Assembly: GCA_019635755.1 (NCBI GenBank)
Contig: JAHBYW010000001.1
Span: 248,001-312,000 of the forward strand
Source of the DNA: Rhizobiaceae bacterium
GTDB taxonomy: Bacteria; Pseudomonadota; Alphaproteobacteria; Rhizobiales; Rhizobiaceae
Direction: 5' to 3'
Length of the DNA stretch: 64,000 nucleotides
Shown here: positions 16,135 through 24,401 of the stretch, piece by piece
How the letters are laid out: every line of letters begins with the position of its first letter
Position numbering within the stretch: position 1 is the stretch's first letter
The notes under the pieces: model-generated
What the model saw: only the letters and a program-made list of their open reading frames with translations
Database searches by the model: none
Told to the model about the DNA's origin: nothing
Made by a program: the position numbers and the translations under genes

Positions 16135-18444
16135 CTAGGCGCCCCGTGCGCCGCGGATTGCGTCCCACACGCGCTGCGGCGTCGCCGGCATCTCGATGTG
16201 GTCGATGCCGTAGGCGCGCCACAGCGCATCGGTGATGGCGTTCATCGCGGCCGGCGTGGCGCCGATCGTGCCCGCCTCGCCGGCACCCTTGATGCCGAGC
16301 GCGTTGGTGGTCGACGGCACGTTGCGCGTCTCGAAGCTGAAGGACGGCAGGTCGTCGGCGCGCGGCACGCCATAGTCCATGAATGTCGCCGTCAGCAGCT
16401 GGCCGTCCTCGGCGTAGACCGTGTTTTCGATCAGCGCCTGTCCGATGCCCTGCGCCACGCCGCCATGCATCTGCCCGGCGAGCAGGATCGGGTTAACGGT
16501 GACGCCCAGGTCGTCGACGATCGTGTAGGCCAGGATGTCCGTCTTCCCCGTCTCGGGGTCGATCTCGACCTCGCAGATATGCGTCCCGTTCGGGTACGTC
16601 GCCTCGTTCTGCACGAAGTCGCCCATGCCCTGCAGGTCCGCCGGCGCCTTTGCGGCCTTGGCGATCGCCGCGAAGTCCATGACCTTGTCGGTGCCGACGA
16701 TGCGTGCCGTGCCGTCGACCAGTTCGATGTCGCCGACCGCGGCCTCCATCTCGTCGGCGGCGATCCGGCGAATCTTTTCCGCCAAATCCTCGCCCGCGCG
16801 CGACGCCGAGACGCCGCCAAGCGGGATCGAGCGCGAGCCGCCCGTGCCGCCGCCTTCCTTCAGCCTGTCGGTATCTCCCTGCACCACATGGATCTTGTTG
16901 ATGTCCAGGTTGAGCTTCTCGGCGACGAACTGCGCGTAGGCGGTGGCGTGCCCCTGCCCGTTGCTCTGCGTGCCGATGTCCAGGGTGATCGTGCCGTCGC
17001 CGTTCAGCCGCACGAAGGCGGGCTCCGAACCAGGGAACGCGCAGGCCTCGATGTAGGTCGCCATGCCGATGCCGCGGATGCGTCCGGCGGCCTCGGACCG
17101 CTTCAGCCGTGCGTCGAAGTCCGCCCATCCCGACCGCGCCAGCGCGGTCGTCATATGCCCCTCGAACTCGCCGGTGTCGTAGAGCCGCCCGGTCTGGGTG
17201 CGGTAGGGGAACTGCTCGGGCCGGATGAAGTTGCGTCGGCGGATCTCGTCGCGCCCGAGCCCGGTTTCACGGGCGCAGGCATCGGCCAGCTTCTCCAGCA
17301 GGAAGGCCGCTTCCGGGCGCCCTGCCCCGCGATACGCATCGACCGGACAGGTGTTGGTGTAGACGCCGCGCGTCTCCACGAACAGCGCCTGGATGTCGTA
17401 GACGCCGGTCGACATGGTGACGCCGATCCGGGGGATGTCGGCGGCATACTGCGAGATGTAGGCGCCCATGTTCGCGATCAGCTTGACCCGCAGCCCGAGG
17501 AAGCGGCCGTCGGCGTCGAGCGCCATCTCTGCGGTGACGTGATTGTCGCGTCCCTGCGCGTCGACCAGGAACTGCTCGTTGCGGTCGGAGGTCCACTTCA
17601 CCGGCTGGCCGAGCCGCTTGGCCGCCTCGAGCACCAGCGCATATTCGCGATAGACGAACGCCTTGGGACCGAAGCCGCCGCCGACGTCCGGCGTGACCAC
17701 GCGCAGCTTCTCCAGCGGGATCTTGAAGACTTTCGCAGCGAGAATCTTCTGGGTCGAATGCACGCCCTGCGTGCCGGTGGTCAGCACGAAGCGGTCCTCG
17801 TCGGCCTTCCACTCGCCGATCGCCGAGCGCACCTCCAGATAATTGACGACCAGCCGGTTGTTCATGAACTCGACGCCGACGACCCTGTCGGCCCGCGCGA
17901 ACGCGGCCTCGGTCCTGGCGCGGTCGCCCGCCTCGTAGTGGAAGGCCTGGTTGGACGGCAGGTCGTCCCAGGCGCGCGGCGCGCCCTCATCCAGAGCTGT
18001 CCGCGTGTCGACCGCCGGATCGCCCGCGTCGTAGTCCACGTCGATCAGCTCGGCGGCGTCCTGCGCCAGCGCGCGGCTGTCGGCCACGACGAAGGCGACG
18101 GCGTCGCCGACATGGGCGACGCGGTCGCGGCAGAGGATCGGGATGTCCTTGGTAGGCGCCCGCGTGCCGTCCGGCTGCTTTGCCATAGAACTGGAGCGGA
18201 GGTCGCCCAGAGCGGCCAGGTCGGCGCCTGTCAGCACCAGGCGAACGCCGGGCGCCTGCCTCGCGGCCTCGGTCGAACCGATCGTGAAGCGCGCCTTGGC
18301 CACCGGCGAACGCAGCACGTAGCCGTGCAGCAGGCCGGCCGGCGCGATGTCGTCGGTGTATCGCCCCTTGCCGCGAATGAAGGCGTCGTCCTCGACACGC
18401 AGGACGGACGCACCGATACCGAACTTCGGTGTGACGACGGTCAT
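16135..18444 (-). CDS. Molybdenum hydroxylase large subunit (CoxL/aldehyde oxidase type), orphan
   Basis: 769 residues from ATG 18444, which follows an AAGGG site; the frame open to 18552 adds a basic, unrelated stretch. It matches the molybdopterin-cytosine-dinucleotide-binding subunit of xanthine dehydrogenase family enzymes: the N-terminal a/b-hammerhead (RVEDDAFIRGKGRYTDDI), GGGFGPKAFVYREY, the signature AYRGAGRPEAAFLLEKLADA and the C-terminal GIKGAGEAGTIGATPA with the catalytic glutamate. AYRGAGRPE rather than AYRCSFR says it is not a true CO dehydrogenase. The FAD (CoxM) and 2Fe-2S (CoxS) subunits are not adjacent; they must lie elsewhere if the enzyme works. Confidence 0.9.
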   Translation of the reverse strand: MTVVTPKFGIGASVLRVEDDAFIRGKGRYTDDIAPAGLLHGYVLRSPVAKARFTIGSTEAARQAPGVRLVLTGADLAALGDLRSSSMAKQPDGTRAPTKDIPILCRDRVAHVGDAVAFVVADSRALAQDAAELIDVDYDAGDPAVDTRTALDEGAPRAWDDLPSNQAFHYEAGDRARTEAAFARADRVVGVEFMNNRLVVNYLEVRSAIGEWKADEDRFVLTTGTQGVHSTQKILAAKVFKIPLEKLRVVTPDVGGGFGPKAFVYREYALVLEAAKRLGQPVKWTSDRNEQFLVDAQGRDNHVTAEMALDADGRFLGLRVKLIANMGAYISQYAADIPRIGVTMSTGVYDIQALFVETRGVYTNTCPVDAYRGAGRPEAAFLLEKLADACARETGLGRDEIRRRNFIRPEQFPYRTQTGRLYDTGEFEGHMTTALARSGWADFDARLKRSEAAGRIRGIGMATYIEACAFPGSEPAFVRLNGDGTITLDIGTQSNGQGHATAYAQFVAEKLNLDINKIHVVQGDTDRLKEGGGTGGSRSIPLGGVSASRAGEDLAEKIRRIAADEMEAAVGDIELVDGTARIVGTDKVMDFAAIAKAAKAPADLQGMGDFVQNEATYPNGTHICEVEIDPETGKTDILAYTIVDDLGVTVNPILLAGQMHGGVAQGIGQALIENTVYAEDGQLLTATFMDYGVPRADDLPSFSFETRNVPSTTNALGIKGAGEAGTIGATPAAMNAITDALWRAYGIDHIEMPATPQRVWDAIRGARGA

Positions 18445-18545
18445 GGCAGCCCTTCGATCGGCGTGGGAAAACGAGGCTGAAATAGCCCTTTCGGCAGTTT
18501 TGTCGAGTGTGGGTTTCGTGTAAAGAGCAAGGCCTTGATTTTGTT

Positions 18546-18568
18546 GTGCCACTGGGGCCGGCTGGCAC
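18546..18568. promoter_or_regulatory. Inverted repeat between divergent hydroxylase and pepN genes
   Basis: GTGCCA (18546-18551) and TGGCAC (18563-18568) form a perfect 6-base dyad with 11 bases between, 24 bases upstream of the pepN start codon. It may be an operator in the shared 147-base promoter region; no regulator gene is adjacent. Confidence 0.3.
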
Positions 18569-18591
18569 GGAATGCGGGATAGACACGATTG

Positions 18592-21237
18592 ATGCGAACT
18601 GACACCGGCCAGGTCTTCCGGCTCGAGGACTACCGACCGAGCGACTACCTGATCCCCGAGACGCGGCTGACGTTCCGGCTGTCGCCCGAGGCGACCACCG
18701 TCGTCGCCGAGCTGACGATCGAACGCCGCGCCGGCGCGAAATCAGGCGCCCCGCTGGTACTGGATGGCGACGGCCTCGTGCTGACCGGTCTGGCGATCGA
18801 CGGCGCGCCCGCCGAAAGCGACCGCTACACCGCGACCGCCGATGCGCTGACGCTGCCCAGGCCGCCCTCGGCCAAGCGCTTCCGCCTCACCATCGAGACG
18901 CGGCTGGAGCCGTCGCGCAACGAGGCGCTGATGGGGCTTTACCGCTCGAACGGCGTCTACTGCACGCAGTGCGAGGCGGAAGGGTTCCGCCGCATCACCT
19001 ATTATCTCGACCGCCCCGACATCCTGTCCGTGTACTCGGTCCGCATCGAGGCTCCGAAACAGGACGTGCCGCTGCTGCTGTCGAACGGCAACCCGGTCGA
19101 GAGCGGCGATCTGTCCGGCGGCCGGCACTTCGCCGTCTGGCACGACCCCTTCCCGAAACCGTCCTACCTGTTCGCACTGGTCGCGGGCGACCTCGGCGCG
19201 GTCACCGACACCTTCGTCACCCGCTCGGGACGCACCGTCGATCTCGGCGTCTATGTCGAGCACGGCAAGGAGGACCGCGCCGCCTATGCCATGGACGCGC
19301 TGAAGCGCTCGATGAAATGGGACGAGGAGGCGTTCGGCCGCGAATACGATCTCGACGTCTTCAACATCGTCGCCGTGTCCGACTTCAACATGGGCGCGAT
19401 GGAGAACAAGGGCCTCAACGTCTTCAACGACAAATACGTGCTCGCCGACGCCGACACGGCGACCGATGGGGACTTCGCCAACATCGAGGCGATCATCGCG
19501 CACGAATATTTCCACAACTGGACCGGCAACCGCATCACCTGCCGCGACTGGTTCCAGCTCTGCCTGAAGGAAGGGCTGACCGTCTATCGCGACCACGAGT
19601 TCTCGGCCGACATGCGCTCTCGCGCGGTCAAGCGCATCGCCGAGGTCCGCACGTTGCGCGCGCACCAGTTCCCCGAGGACCAGGGGCCGCTCGCGCATCC
19701 GGTGCGCCCGCGCCGCTACCGCGAGATCAACAACTTCTACACGGCGACCGTCTACGAGAAGGGCTCGGAAGTCGTGCGCATGATCCGCACGATCCTGGGC
19801 CCTGACCTGTTCCGCCAGGGCATGGACCTCTATTTCGACCGGCACGACGGGGAAGCCGTCACCATCGAGGATTTCCTCGCCTGCTTCGCCGAGGTGTCGG
19901 GCCGCGACCTGACGCAGTTCGCCCTCTGGTATCACCAGGCCGGAACGCCGAATGTCACGGTCTCGTCGGTCCACAACGCCAAGGCGCGCGAGCTGACGCT
20001 GGAGATCGAGCAGTCGGTGCCGCCGACGCCGTCGGAAAGCCGCAAGCGACTGATGCACATCCCGCTCGCCTTCGGACTGGTCGGCAAGGACGGCCGCGAC
20101 CTGCCTTTCGAGTCAGTGGATGGCGCAACCGTCGAGGACGGCGTCATCCATCTGCGCAAGCGGCGGCACGTCGTCCGCTTCTCCGGCATCGCGGAGCGCC
20201 CCGCCCTGTCGCTCAACCGCGGCTTCTCCGCGCCGGTGACGCTCTCCGCCGAGCAGCCGTCGGAGGACCGGCTGTTCCTGGCACGCCACGACAGCGACCC
20301 GTTCTGCCGCTGGCAGGCCTATAACGGCCTGCTGACCGATGCGCTGATCGCGGCGGCGCGGCAGTGCCGGGGCGGCAAGGTGCCCCAGTTCGACGCCAAG
20401 ATGGTGGCGCTGGCAGGCCTGCTGGCCGCCAATGAGACGCTGGAACCCGCCTTCCGCGCGCTCGCGATCGCGCTGCCTGGCGAGGCCGACATCGCGCGCG
20501 AGATCGGCTCCAACATCGATCCCGACGCCATCTTCGCGGCGCGCGAGGCGCTGGCGGCGACCATCGCGCGCGCCAACCGCGACACCTTCGCCGGCCTCTA
20601 TGCCGGCCTTCGCGGCGGCCGCACCTTCAGTCCGGACGCGGCCAGCGCGGGACGGCGGGCATTGCGCAACGCGCTGCTCGACTATCTTGCCGCCGGCTCG
20701 GGCGACCCCGCGCTTGCCGCCAAGCAGTTCTCCGCGGCCACCAACATGACCGACAGGTCCGCGGCGCTGACCGTCCTGGCCCACCGCCATGCAGGCACGG
20801 CCGAGGCGAAGAAGGCGCTCGCCGCGTTCGAGACCCGATACCGCTCCGATCCGCTGGTGCTGGACAAGTGGTTCCAGATCCAGGCGGCGACGCCGGGGCG
20901 CCAGTCCGTCGAATCCGTCGCGGCGCTGACCCGCCACCCGGCCTATTCGATCACCAACCCGAACCGCGTCCGGTCGCTGATCGGCACGTTCTCCAGCGCC
21001 AACCAGACCGGCTTCCACCGCGAGGACGGCGCCGGCTATGCGCTGTTCGCCGAAACGGTTCTCGACGTGGAAAAGCGAAACCCGCAGATCGCGGCGCGCC
21101 TCGCCACGGCGCTGCGGTCGTGGCGCTCGCTGGAGCCGGTGCGGATGGGGCGGGCGCGCGAGACGCTGCTGCGCATTGCCGGCACGCCGGACCTCTCGAC
21201 CGACCTCCGCGACATCGTGGAGCGGACGCTGGCCTGA
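18592..21237 (+). CDS. pepN: Aminopeptidase N (M1 family)
   Basis: 881 residues, the usual length for the proteobacterial PepN group. Cytosolic zinc metallopeptidase that removes N-terminal residues from peptides. The exopeptidase motif GAMEN is seen in MGAMENKGLNVF (about 269), and the zinc site HEYFHNW with the downstream glutamate in LKEGLTVYRDHEF (about 304-330). The proton-donor tyrosine is in NNFYTATVYEKGSEV. The C-terminal half is the helical DUF3458 domain. The ATG at 18592 is chosen; a TTG immediately before it would add one residue. Confidence 0.96.
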   Translation: MRTDTGQVFRLEDYRPSDYLIPETRLTFRLSPEATTVVAELTIERRAGAKSGAPLVLDGDGLVLTGLAIDGAPAESDRYTATADALTLPRPPSAKRFRLTIETRLEPSRNEALMGLYRSNGVYCTQCEAEGFRRITYYLDRPDILSVYSVRIEAPKQDVPLLLSNGNPVESGDLSGGRHFAVWHDPFPKPSYLFALVAGDLGAVTDTFVTRSGRTVDLGVYVEHGKEDRAAYAMDALKRSMKWDEEAFGREYDLDVFNIVAVSDFNMGAMENKGLNVFNDKYVLADADTATDGDFANIEAIIAHEYFHNWTGNRITCRDWFQLCLKEGLTVYRDHEFSADMRSRAVKRIAEVRTLRAHQFPEDQGPLAHPVRPRRYREINNFYTATVYEKGSEVVRMIRTILGPDLFRQGMDLYFDRHDGEAVTIEDFLACFAEVSGRDLTQFALWYHQAGTPNVTVSSVHNAKARELTLEIEQSVPPTPSESRKRLMHIPLAFGLVGKDGRDLPFESVDGATVEDGVIHLRKRRHVVRFSGIAERPALSLNRGFSAPVTLSAEQPSEDRLFLARHDSDPFCRWQAYNGLLTDALIAAARQCRGGKVPQFDAKMVALAGLLAANETLEPAFRALAIALPGEADIAREIGSNIDPDAIFAAREALAATIARANRDTFAGLYAGLRGGRTFSPDAASAGRRALRNALLDYLAAGSGDPALAAKQFSAATNMTDRSAALTVLAHRHAGTAEAKKALAAFETRYRSDPLVLDKWFQIQAATPGRQSVESVAALTRHPAYSITNPNRVRSLIGTFSSANQTGFHREDGAGYALFAETVLDVEKRNPQIAARLATALRSWRSLEPVRMGRARETLLRIAGTPDLSTDLRDIVERTLA

Positions 21238-21423
21238 CCGCTTCAGCTACGTCGCTCCCGAGCGAGCGGCAACCGGCGCCCGCAAGCGGCCGCCGGCCGC
21301 GAAGAGGATTTTTTTGCGAATGCGGCTGGACACGCCGAATCACGTCTGATTCCTTACAGACGATTCGGAAGTGCGGCGTTGCCGAATCGACAAGCGGGAC
21401 ATCTGGCTTAGGGGAGCCATTCG

Positions 21424-23772
21424 ATGGGCAAGACGGACGCGTGGGGCGCGCCCGGCGGGTCGGTGCATGCCGATCGCCGGACGCCCCGCCGGGACGGCCT
21501 CGCAGGCAATGCCCGCGTCATCGCCGCGCCGGCATACCGCCGGCTGCTTGCCGCCGAGCCGCTGCTGCGACGCTCCATTCCCACGCTCATCATGATCTTC
21601 CTGCTGGTGATCGCCGGCGCCCACACGATGTCGCTCATCGCGCAGCGGACCGATGCGGAACGCGCCGCGCGCGCCACGCTGGGGCTGGCCGCCGCGGAGC
21701 TGGGCGCCTCGCTGGCGCTTGAGGCGGCGCCGGTGTCGGCCGCCGGCGTGCTGGAGAACCTCGTCGAGCGCGCACGCTCGCAGCCCAACATCAGCCGGCG
21801 CTACGTGCTGGCGGTGATGGACGGCAATTTCAACGTCCTCGCGGTGACGCCGGACAACCTGCCCTGGAAGGGGCAGTCCCTCCAGCACATGATGTCGGGC
21901 GGCCAGCCGCTCTTCCTGTTCGGCGAGCGCGCCGGCGTTCTGCCGGTCACGATCGGCGGCACGGAATGGCTGGCGGCGCTGCGGCTCAACCGGGCCGACG
22001 GCGCCGTTGCCGCGCTGGTGCCGACCGACGCTGTCTTCGCCGAATGGCGGCGGACGGTGTCGCTCAACGTCACGCTCTACGTGCTGACCGCGAGCGTGCT
22101 GATCATCATTCTCTACGCCTATTTCAGCCAGGCCTCGCGGGCGCAGACCGCCGACCGCATCTATGTCGAGGCACATGAGCGCATCGACCTCGCGCTGGCG
22201 CGCGGACGCTGCGGCCTGTGGGACTGGGACATGGTGCGCGGCAAGATGTACTGGTCGCGCTCGATGTTCGACATCCTCGGCTACGAGCCGTGCGAACGCA
22301 TGCTCTCCTTCGGCGAGGTGTCGCGGATCATCCATCCCGACGACGGCGACCTCTTCGCGCTGGCGACCGGCATCGTCGCGCGCGAGATCGACCAGATCGA
22401 CCAGGTCTTCCGCATGAAGCATGCGGACGGGCACTGGGTGTGGATGCGCGCGCGCGCCCAGGTGATCGATCCAGAGGCGCCGGAGATCCAGCTCATCGGG
22501 ATCGCCGTGGACGTCACCGAGCAGCGTCATCTGATGATGCGTTCCGAGGCGGCGGACCTGCGGCTGCGCACCGCGGTCGAGAACACGTCCGAGTCCTTCG
22601 TGCTGTGGGACGCGGCGCGGCGCCTTGTCATGTGCAACACCAAGTTCCAGCAGGACAACGGGCTGGACGACGCGCATGTGCTGCCGGGCACGCCGCGCGA
22701 GGTCGTCGAAGCCAACATGCTGCCCTTCGTGGCAGACCGGAAGCTCGCCAATTCGTCCGGCCTGAAAGGCGCGGCGACCTATGAGCGGCAGCTCGCCGAC
22801 GGCCGCTGGCTGCAGGTCAACGAGATCCGCACGCGCGACGGCGGCATCGTCTCGGTCGGCTCCGACATCACCCAGCTGAAGCTGAACCAGGACAAGCTGG
22901 TCGAGAGCGAGCGGAGGCTAATGGCGTCGATCCACGACCTCAACATCACGCAGAAGGCCGAGCAGGAGAAATCGTCCCAGCTCGTCGAGCTCAACAAGAA
23001 GTACATGAAGGAGACGGAGCGCGCCGAGGCGGCCAGCCGTGCCAAGTCGGAGTTCCTCGCGAACATGTCGCACGAGCTGCGCACCCCGCTCAACGCGATC
23101 ATCGGCTTCTCGGAACTCATGCAGTCACGTCTGTTCGGGCCGATCGGCTCGGACAAATACGAGGAATACGTCCGCGACATCCACGGCAGCGGCACCTACC
23201 TGCTGGGCGTCATCAACGACATCCTCGACATGTCCAAGATCGAGGCCGGCCAGTTCGCGATGGAGCGCGAGGAGATCGATCTGTGTCCGCTGATCCGCGA
23301 GACGGTGCGGGTGATCGCGCTCCAGGCGGCGCAGAAATCCATCACCGTCGACACCCAGATCGCCGACACGATGCGGCTCTTCGGCGACCGCCGCGCGATC
23401 AAGCAGATCGCGCTCAACCTGCTGTCGAACGCGGTGAAGTTCACCGGCGAAGGCGGGCACATAAAGGTCCGCGCGCGCAACGTCGCCAACGCGCTGATGC
23501 TGACGATCGAGGACAATGGCTGCGGCATACCGAAGGATGCGCTTAAGAAACTGGGGCGTCCGTTCGAGCAGGTTCAGAACCAGTTCTCGAAGAACCATGC
23601 CGGCTCCGGCCTCGGCCTCGCCATCTCGCGCTCGCTGGCGCAACTGCATGGCGGCGCGCTGAAGATCAGGTCGCAGGAAGGCGTCGGCACGATCGTCGCC
23701 GTCCGCATCCCGACCCGCCGGCAGGCTGCCGCCGCGGCGGACGCGCCGCTGCATCGCGAAGCGGCGGAGTAG
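21424..23772 (+). CDS. Membrane PAS-domain sensor histidine kinase (PleC/PdhS-like)
   Basis: 782 residues, ATG 21424 with GGGGAG upstream. Two membrane helices (about 43-68, LIMIFLLVIAGAHTMSL; about 218-237, LYVLTASVLIIILYAYF) bracket a periplasmic sensor region. Two PAS domains follow (about 255-365 with a PAC motif, and 375-490), then a short coiled coil, a HisKA domain with phospho-acceptor LANMSHELRTPLNAIIGF (about 545) and an HATPase domain with N-box NLLSNAVKF and G-box GSGLGLAISRSLAQ. The HisKA sequence is of the PleC/DivJ type that acts on the cell-cycle regulator DivK in alphaproteobacteria. No response regulator is adjacent, consistent with that class, but the assignment to PleC is inference. 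Confidence 0.88.
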   Translation: MGKTDAWGAPGGSVHADRRTPRRDGLAGNARVIAAPAYRRLLAAEPLLRRSIPTLIMIFLLVIAGAHTMSLIAQRTDAERAARATLGLAAAELGASLALEAAPVSAAGVLENLVERARSQPNISRRYVLAVMDGNFNVLAVTPDNLPWKGQSLQHMMSGGQPLFLFGERAGVLPVTIGGTEWLAALRLNRADGAVAALVPTDAVFAEWRRTVSLNVTLYVLTASVLIIILYAYFSQASRAQTADRIYVEAHERIDLALARGRCGLWDWDMVRGKMYWSRSMFDILGYEPCERMLSFGEVSRIIHPDDGDLFALATGIVAREIDQIDQVFRMKHADGHWVWMRARAQVIDPEAPEIQLIGIAVDVTEQRHLMMRSEAADLRLRTAVENTSESFVLWDAARRLVMCNTKFQQDNGLDDAHVLPGTPREVVEANMLPFVADRKLANSSGLKGAATYERQLADGRWLQVNEIRTRDGGIVSVGSDITQLKLNQDKLVESERRLMASIHDLNITQKAEQEKSSQLVELNKKYMKETERAEAASRAKSEFLANMSHELRTPLNAIIGFSELMQSRLFGPIGSDKYEEYVRDIHGSGTYLLGVINDILDMSKIEAGQFAMEREEIDLCPLIRETVRVIALQAAQKSITVDTQIADTMRLFGDRRAIKQIALNLLSNAVKFTGEGGHIKVRARNVANALMLTIEDNGCGIPKDALKKLGRPFEQVQNQFSKNHAGSGLGLAISRSLAQLHGGALKIRSQEGVGTIVAVRIPTRRQAAAAADAPLHREAAE

Positions 23773-23797
23773 AGCCGCAGTCCGTCGAGAGACAAGC

Positions 23798-23930
23798 GAC
23801 GCCCCGTCTCGCCCTGCGGGCTCGCCACCTCTCCCCCCACTTCCGTGGGGTAGGAAATGCGCCAGCATCGCGGCCGGAATTCCTCTCCCCCGTCGAGCGA
23901 GGGAGAGTGGTCCGCGACCAACTGCAGCGG
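23798..23930. repeat. RIME-like intergenic hairpin element, copy 1
   Basis: Between two convergent genes. It contains CCCCAC-TTCC-GTGGGG (23835-23850), a GCGGCCGG spacer, and CTCTCCC...GGGAGAG (23883-23907). The same ordered parts occur at 48320-48485 and, in altered form, at 33975-34059, matching the description of Rhizobium intergenic mosaic elements. It may also serve as a bidirectional transcript end. Confidence 0.6.
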
Positions 23931-23960
23931 GGACTTGATCGACGGCGGCGATATCAGCCG

Positions 23961-24401
23961 TCAGCGCCGGCCGTGGCGGCCTTTCGGCATCTCGTCCTTG
24001 ACGATCTTGCCGTCGTCGTTGCGGTCGAGCAGCGCGAACAGCTTCTTCTGCCGCGACTCGATCTCGGCCGCAGTGATCGCGCCGTCACCGTCGACGTCGA
24101 ACCGCTCGATCATGCGCTTCGCCTGGCGTTCGGCGCGCATGCGCACGATCTCGTCGGCGATCTCCTCGACCGTCATCTTGCCGTCGCCATTGGCATCGGC
24201 GGACCCCAGCCGCGACTGCATCGCCGCCGCGAACTCATCGAAGGTGACGTCGCCGCTGGAATCGGCGTCGGCGCGGTCGAAGTTCATCTGCGCGCGTGGG
24301 CCGTGCCGCCCCTCGCCCCGCTGGTCGGCGGCCTGGGCAACGGTGGCGGCGGTGCCGGCCAGCGCGAGAAACGCGACCGCAAGCTTGGTGGAAGTCTTCA
24401 T
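23961..24401 (-). CDS. Exported EF-hand calcium-binding protein
   Basis: 146 residues. A signal peptide (MKTSTKLAVAFLALAGTAA, cleaved after AQA) is followed by four EF-hand loops: DRADADSSGDVTFDEF, GSADANGDGKMTVEEI, RFDVDGDGAITAAEI and LLDRNDDGKIVKDEM, each with the D-x-[DN]-x-[DS]-G spacing needed for calcium. Expected to be a small periplasmic calcium sensor or buffer. Its ATG overlaps the glnE stop codon (ATGA at 24398-24401), so it is translationally coupled to glnE, an unexpected partner. The C-terminal tail is basic (KGRHGRR). Confidence 0.88.
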   Translation of the reverse strand: MKTSTKLAVAFLALAGTAATVAQAADQRGEGRHGPRAQMNFDRADADSSGDVTFDEFAAAMQSRLGSADANGDGKMTVEEIADEIVRMRAERQAKRMIERFDVDGDGAITAAEIESRQKKLFALLDRNDDGKIVKDEMPKGRHGRR

